This document shows positions 6,380-8,016 of a stretch of DNA of 8,016 bases, in pieces (within the stretch, counting starts at the first letter, position 1; each line of letters opens with the position of its first letter). The position numbers were made by a program, and so were the translations under genes. Origin of the DNA: Pseudomonadota bacterium (GTDB taxonomy: Bacteria; Desulfobacterota; Desulfovibrionia; Desulfovibrionales; Desulfovibrionaceae); contig JAEXGX010000331.1 in the NCBI GenBank assembly GCA_023450535.1, forward strand, positions 1 through 8,016. Reading direction: 5' to 3'. The notes under the pieces were generated by a model that was not told the DNA's origin, searched no databases, and saw nothing but the letters and a program-made list of their open reading frames with translations.

Positions 6380-6648
6380 CCATGTCTGTGCGCCCTGCGG
6401 GCTACAGGCATGGTCCTGCGGCTGCCCATCGGGTGGTAACGTCGCAAGTAAATTGCGGTTACTTCTGCCCCGAAAATTGCGAGCAGGTCACGGCTTTGCC
6501 GTGCCGTTAGCTGGCCGAAGGCTGCCCCCGGAGGGGCATTTCCCCTAGACGCATAGCGACTTAGGGAAACAGACAGCAACGAGTAATTTTCGTGCCTTCC
6601 CGCCCTGCGACCCATCCATTTTAGGGTCGCGGGGCGGGCGGCGAAAAT
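6380..6648. repeat. Stem-loop-rich intergenic element, probable dispersed repeat
   Basis: This part of the tupA-tupB gap has no credible gene but successive inverted repeats. (1) 6380-6413 is an imperfect hairpin with arms CCATG/CATGG, CTGT/ACAG and GCCC/GGGC. (2) 6436-6462 has GTAAC/GTTAC and CGCAA/TTGCG with a 2-nt bulge. (3) 6489-6503 has CACGGC/GCCGTG around TTT. (4) 6523-6538 has TGCCCC/GGGGCA around CGGA. (5) 6539-6569 has TTTCCC/GGGAAA, 19 nt apart. (6) 6586-6648 is a long hairpin listed separately. Several arms can pair in alternative ways, for example AAGTAA (6446-6451) with TTACTT (6459-6464). I have an unverified recollection that similar strings are scattered between genes in Desulfovibrio genomes, so a multicopy repeat is suggested, not shown. 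Confidence 0.45.
6586..6648. repeat. Long composite hairpin (about 22 paired positions)
   Basis: ATTTTCG (6586-6592) pairs with CGAAAAT (6642-6648). After an asymmetric internal loop, CCCGCCC (6599-6605) pairs with GGGCGGG (6632-6638), position 6606 forms a U-G pair with 6631, and GCGACCC (6607-6613) pairs with GGGTCGC (6624-6630), closing a 10-nt AT-rich loop. It is the strongest secondary structure in the tupA-tupB gap. A T5 run (6661-6665) begins 12 nt after the stem, too far for a typical intrinsic terminator. It may slow or end transcription before tupB. Confidence 0.6.
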
Positions 6649-6713
6649 CTTCAAAGAGGGTTTTTCATCAATCCAAGAGCAGAGATAAGTCCCTGCCCTG
6701 CTCGACTCCATGA

Positions 6714-6734
6714 GCAATTTCAAAGCGAAATTGC
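6714..6734 (+). promoter_or_regulatory. Hairpin in the tupB leader
   Basis: GCAATTTC (6714-6721) and GAAATTGC (6727-6734) are a perfect 8-bp inverted repeat with a 5-nt AAAGC loop, ending 22 nt before the tupB ATG. A third copy of the right arm, GAATTGC (6749-6755), covers the bases immediately before the start codon and can pair with the same left arm (GCAATT, 6714-6719). This gives an alternative structure that would hide the start. Regulatory function is inference. Confidence 0.4.
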
Positions 6735-6756
6735 CTTATTCTAAGACGGAATTGCG

Positions 6757-7452
6757 ATGGGCTATTTCAGCGACGGATTTCACAAAGCGCTTGATCTGCT
6801 TCTGCACATGGATGACGCAACGATTTCCGCCATTAAGGCGACTCTCGTCTCCACTGGTTACGCTTTGAGTATTGCTATGCTTCTCGGTCTCCCTCTGGGC
6901 TTTCTGCTCGGCTACACGAATTTTCCCGGCAAAAAATTTCTCCGTCTCATTTCTGATACGCTGCTCGCCTTTCCCACCGTACTGATCGGCCTTATCGTCT
7001 ATGTCTTCATCACCTATCGCGGGCCGCTCGGGCAATGGGGCCTACTTTTCACCCTGCCGGGCATGGTTATCGGCCAGACTCTTCTTGCTCTGCCCATCGT
7101 CATCTCATGGACGGCTCAGGCGGTCGAAAGCCTGGACCCCAGGTGTCGGGAAACCCTTCTCACGCTTGGCGCGCGTCCCTTTCAACTGGCCTGGCTCACC
7201 ATCCGCGAAGTTCGCTACGAAATCGGCATGGTCTGCGTCACGGCATTTGGCCGGGTGGTGACAGAAGTGGGGGTGGCCATGATGCTGGGGGGCAATATTC
7301 GTTACGCCACCCGAACCATGACCACAGCCATTTCACTGGAAACGAGCAAGGGGGAATTCGCCCAGGGCATAGCTCTGGGATTGGTGCTGCTGCTCATCGC
7401 CTTTGTTGTCAACTTTCTGCTAGCCTGGTTCAAGCACAAGGGGCGGGCATGA
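6757..7452 (+). CDS. tupB: Tungstate ABC transporter permease TupB
   Basis: A 231-aa inner-membrane permease of the tungstate importer. Hydrophobic segments lie at about 28-52, 64-87, 97-119, 157-178 and 202-224, consistent with five or six membrane spans. The cytoplasmic EAA loop that contacts the ATPase is seen around 131-155 as E-T-L-L-T-L-G (132-138) followed by hydrophobic residues and I-R-E. Length fits TupB, a compact molybdate/tungstate-type permease. ATG 6757 gives a sensible amphipathic N-terminus, but the upstream sequence has only a poor ribosome-binding site (ACGGA, 6746-6750), and a leader hairpin precedes it. The stop codon overlaps the tupC start (ATGA, 7449-7452), so translational coupling is likely. 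No convincing promoter of its own was seen, so it may depend on read-through from tupA. Confidence 0.92.
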   Translation: MGYFSDGFHKALDLLLHMDDATISAIKATLVSTGYALSIAMLLGLPLGFLLGYTNFPGKKFLRLISDTLLAFPTVLIGLIVYVFITYRGPLGQWGLLFTLPGMVIGQTLLALPIVISWTAQAVESLDPRCRETLLTLGARPFQLAWLTIREVRYEIGMVCVTAFGRVVTEVGVAMMLGGNIRYATRTMTTAISLETSKGEFAQGIALGLVLLLIAFVVNFLLAWFKHKGRA

Positions 7453-8016
7453 GTACGCTTTTTGAAGCACAGGATCTGCGCAAGCTTTACGGTTCCCATA
7501 CCGCTCTTTTCCTTCCGTCTTTCCGCATGGCGCGCGGCGAGGTTGTCGCACTTACCGGGCATAACGGATGTGGCAAATCCACCCTGCTACGTCTGCTTGC
7601 TTTTCTGGAAAAACCAAGTTCTGGTAGCCTGCGCTATTTCGGCGATATGAGTGAACCGCGTCGAGAAATCACGCTTTTGCTCCAGGCTCCTTATCTTGTA
7701 AAAGATTCCGTATTCCGCAATGTAACGCTGGGGCTTCATCTGCGGGGCCGCCCTCACGACGAGCTTGCCTCTGCGTATGCCGACGCCATGCGGGCTGTGG
7801 GTTTTACGCAACCGGACATCATGGCCGCACGTGGTCCGAGAGAGCTTTCCGGCGGTGAACGTCAGCGTGTGGCACTGGCTGCGCGCCTCGCACTCAAGCC
7901 CTCCGTGCTTCTGCTGGACGAACCTACTTCCAATGTAGATACCGTCAGCGCACAGGCCATTATTATGGCCATCGGTCGCAGTCTGGCCAGCGGAACAAGT
8001 GTGGTGTGTGCCACCC
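7449..8016 (+). CDS. tupC: Tungstate ABC transporter ATPase TupC (3' end beyond window)
   Basis: Partial ATP-binding subunit that energises TupB; 189 complete codons are present. Walker A is G-H-N-G-C-G-K-S-T (37-45), the Q-loop glutamine is Gln79, the ABC signature is L-S-G-G-E-R-Q-R-V-A (133-142), and Walker B is V-L-L-L-D-E-P-T (153-160). The sequence ends in the strand before the switch histidine: the last codons read V-C-A-T and the next base is C, compatible with His. The gene starts in a 4-nt overlap with tupB and has a G-rich ribosome-binding region (7439-7447). Any C-terminal extension after the ATPase domain cannot be judged. Confidence 0.93.
   Translation, partial: MSTLFEAQDLRKLYGSHTALFLPSFRMARGEVVALTGHNGCGKSTLLRLLAFLEKPSSGSLRYFGDMSEPRREITLLLQAPYLVKDSVFRNVTLGLHLRGRPHDELASAYADAMRAVGFTQPDIMAARGPRELSGGERQRVALAARLALKPSVLLLDEPTSNVDTVSAQAIIMAIGRSLASGTSVVCAT

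Noticed and set aside
6198..6548. Short plus-strand open frames in the tupA-tupB gap
   Set aside because: They begin inside tupA or lack ribosome-binding sites, and they run through strong stem-loops. No recognisable protein.
5917..6723. Minus-strand open frame of 268 codons across the end of tupA and the gap
   Set aside because: Half is antisense to tupA and the rest translates the hairpin-rich element. There is no domain, and the low-complexity Arg/Ala/Gly composition is typical of translated structured repeats.
6283..6756. CRISPR array or insertion sequence in the tupA-tupB gap
   Set aside because: The repeats are different inverted pairs, not identical direct repeats with spacers. There is no transposase and no terminal inverted repeats with target duplication.

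Overview
The window looks like a chromosomal segment of a sulfate-reducing deltaproteobacterium of the Desulfovibrio type. This rests on a full-length protein very close to the crystallised Desulfovibrio gigas / D. desulfuricans molybdenum aldehyde oxidoreductase (Mop). Next to it is an integrase-fold/Mop-domain regulator of the TunR type, known from Desulfovibrio, followed by a tungstate ABC transporter. The species call is from recognition of the proteins only; no search was run.

Layout. Positions 1-33 form a strong stem-loop just beyond the end of mop. Positions 46-3916 (minus strand) hold a two-gene unit: a MoeA-like molybdopterin-binding protein (2837-3916), then the aldehyde oxidoreductase mop (46-2763). 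The 73-nt gap between them carries a hairpin that abuts the mop Shine-Dalgarno. Positions 3917-4405 are an AT-rich divergent intergenic region with candidate promoters for both directions and an 8+8 bp inverted repeat. Positions 4406-5401 (plus) encode the TunR-like regulator. A perfect 8-bp palindrome with an 8-nt spacer (5411-5434) lies between it and tupA (5461-6282), the periplasmic tungstate-binding protein. Positions 6283-6756 are a 474-nt non-coding stretch packed with stem-loops. The permease gene tupB (6757-7452) follows, and the ATPase gene tupC (from 7449) overlaps it by 4 nt and runs off the window end.

How the genes fit together. TupABC should import tungstate (and perhaps molybdate) oxyanions. 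The TunR-like protein, with two C-terminal TOBE/Mop oxyanion-binding modules on a catalytically dead tyrosine-recombinase fold, should sense intracellular oxyanion and control the transporter. The divergent unit uses the metal side of the same chemistry: a molybdopterin-handling protein and a Mo-pterin enzyme that oxidises aldehydes. The window is thus a compact Mo/W homeostasis and utilisation locus.

Most unusual parts: the integrase-derived metal sensor, the candidate operator in front of tupA, the long structured element splitting tupA from tupBC, and the four-cysteine tail on the MoeA-like protein. The core genes belong to known families, so the novelty is mainly in the non-coding structure and regulation.
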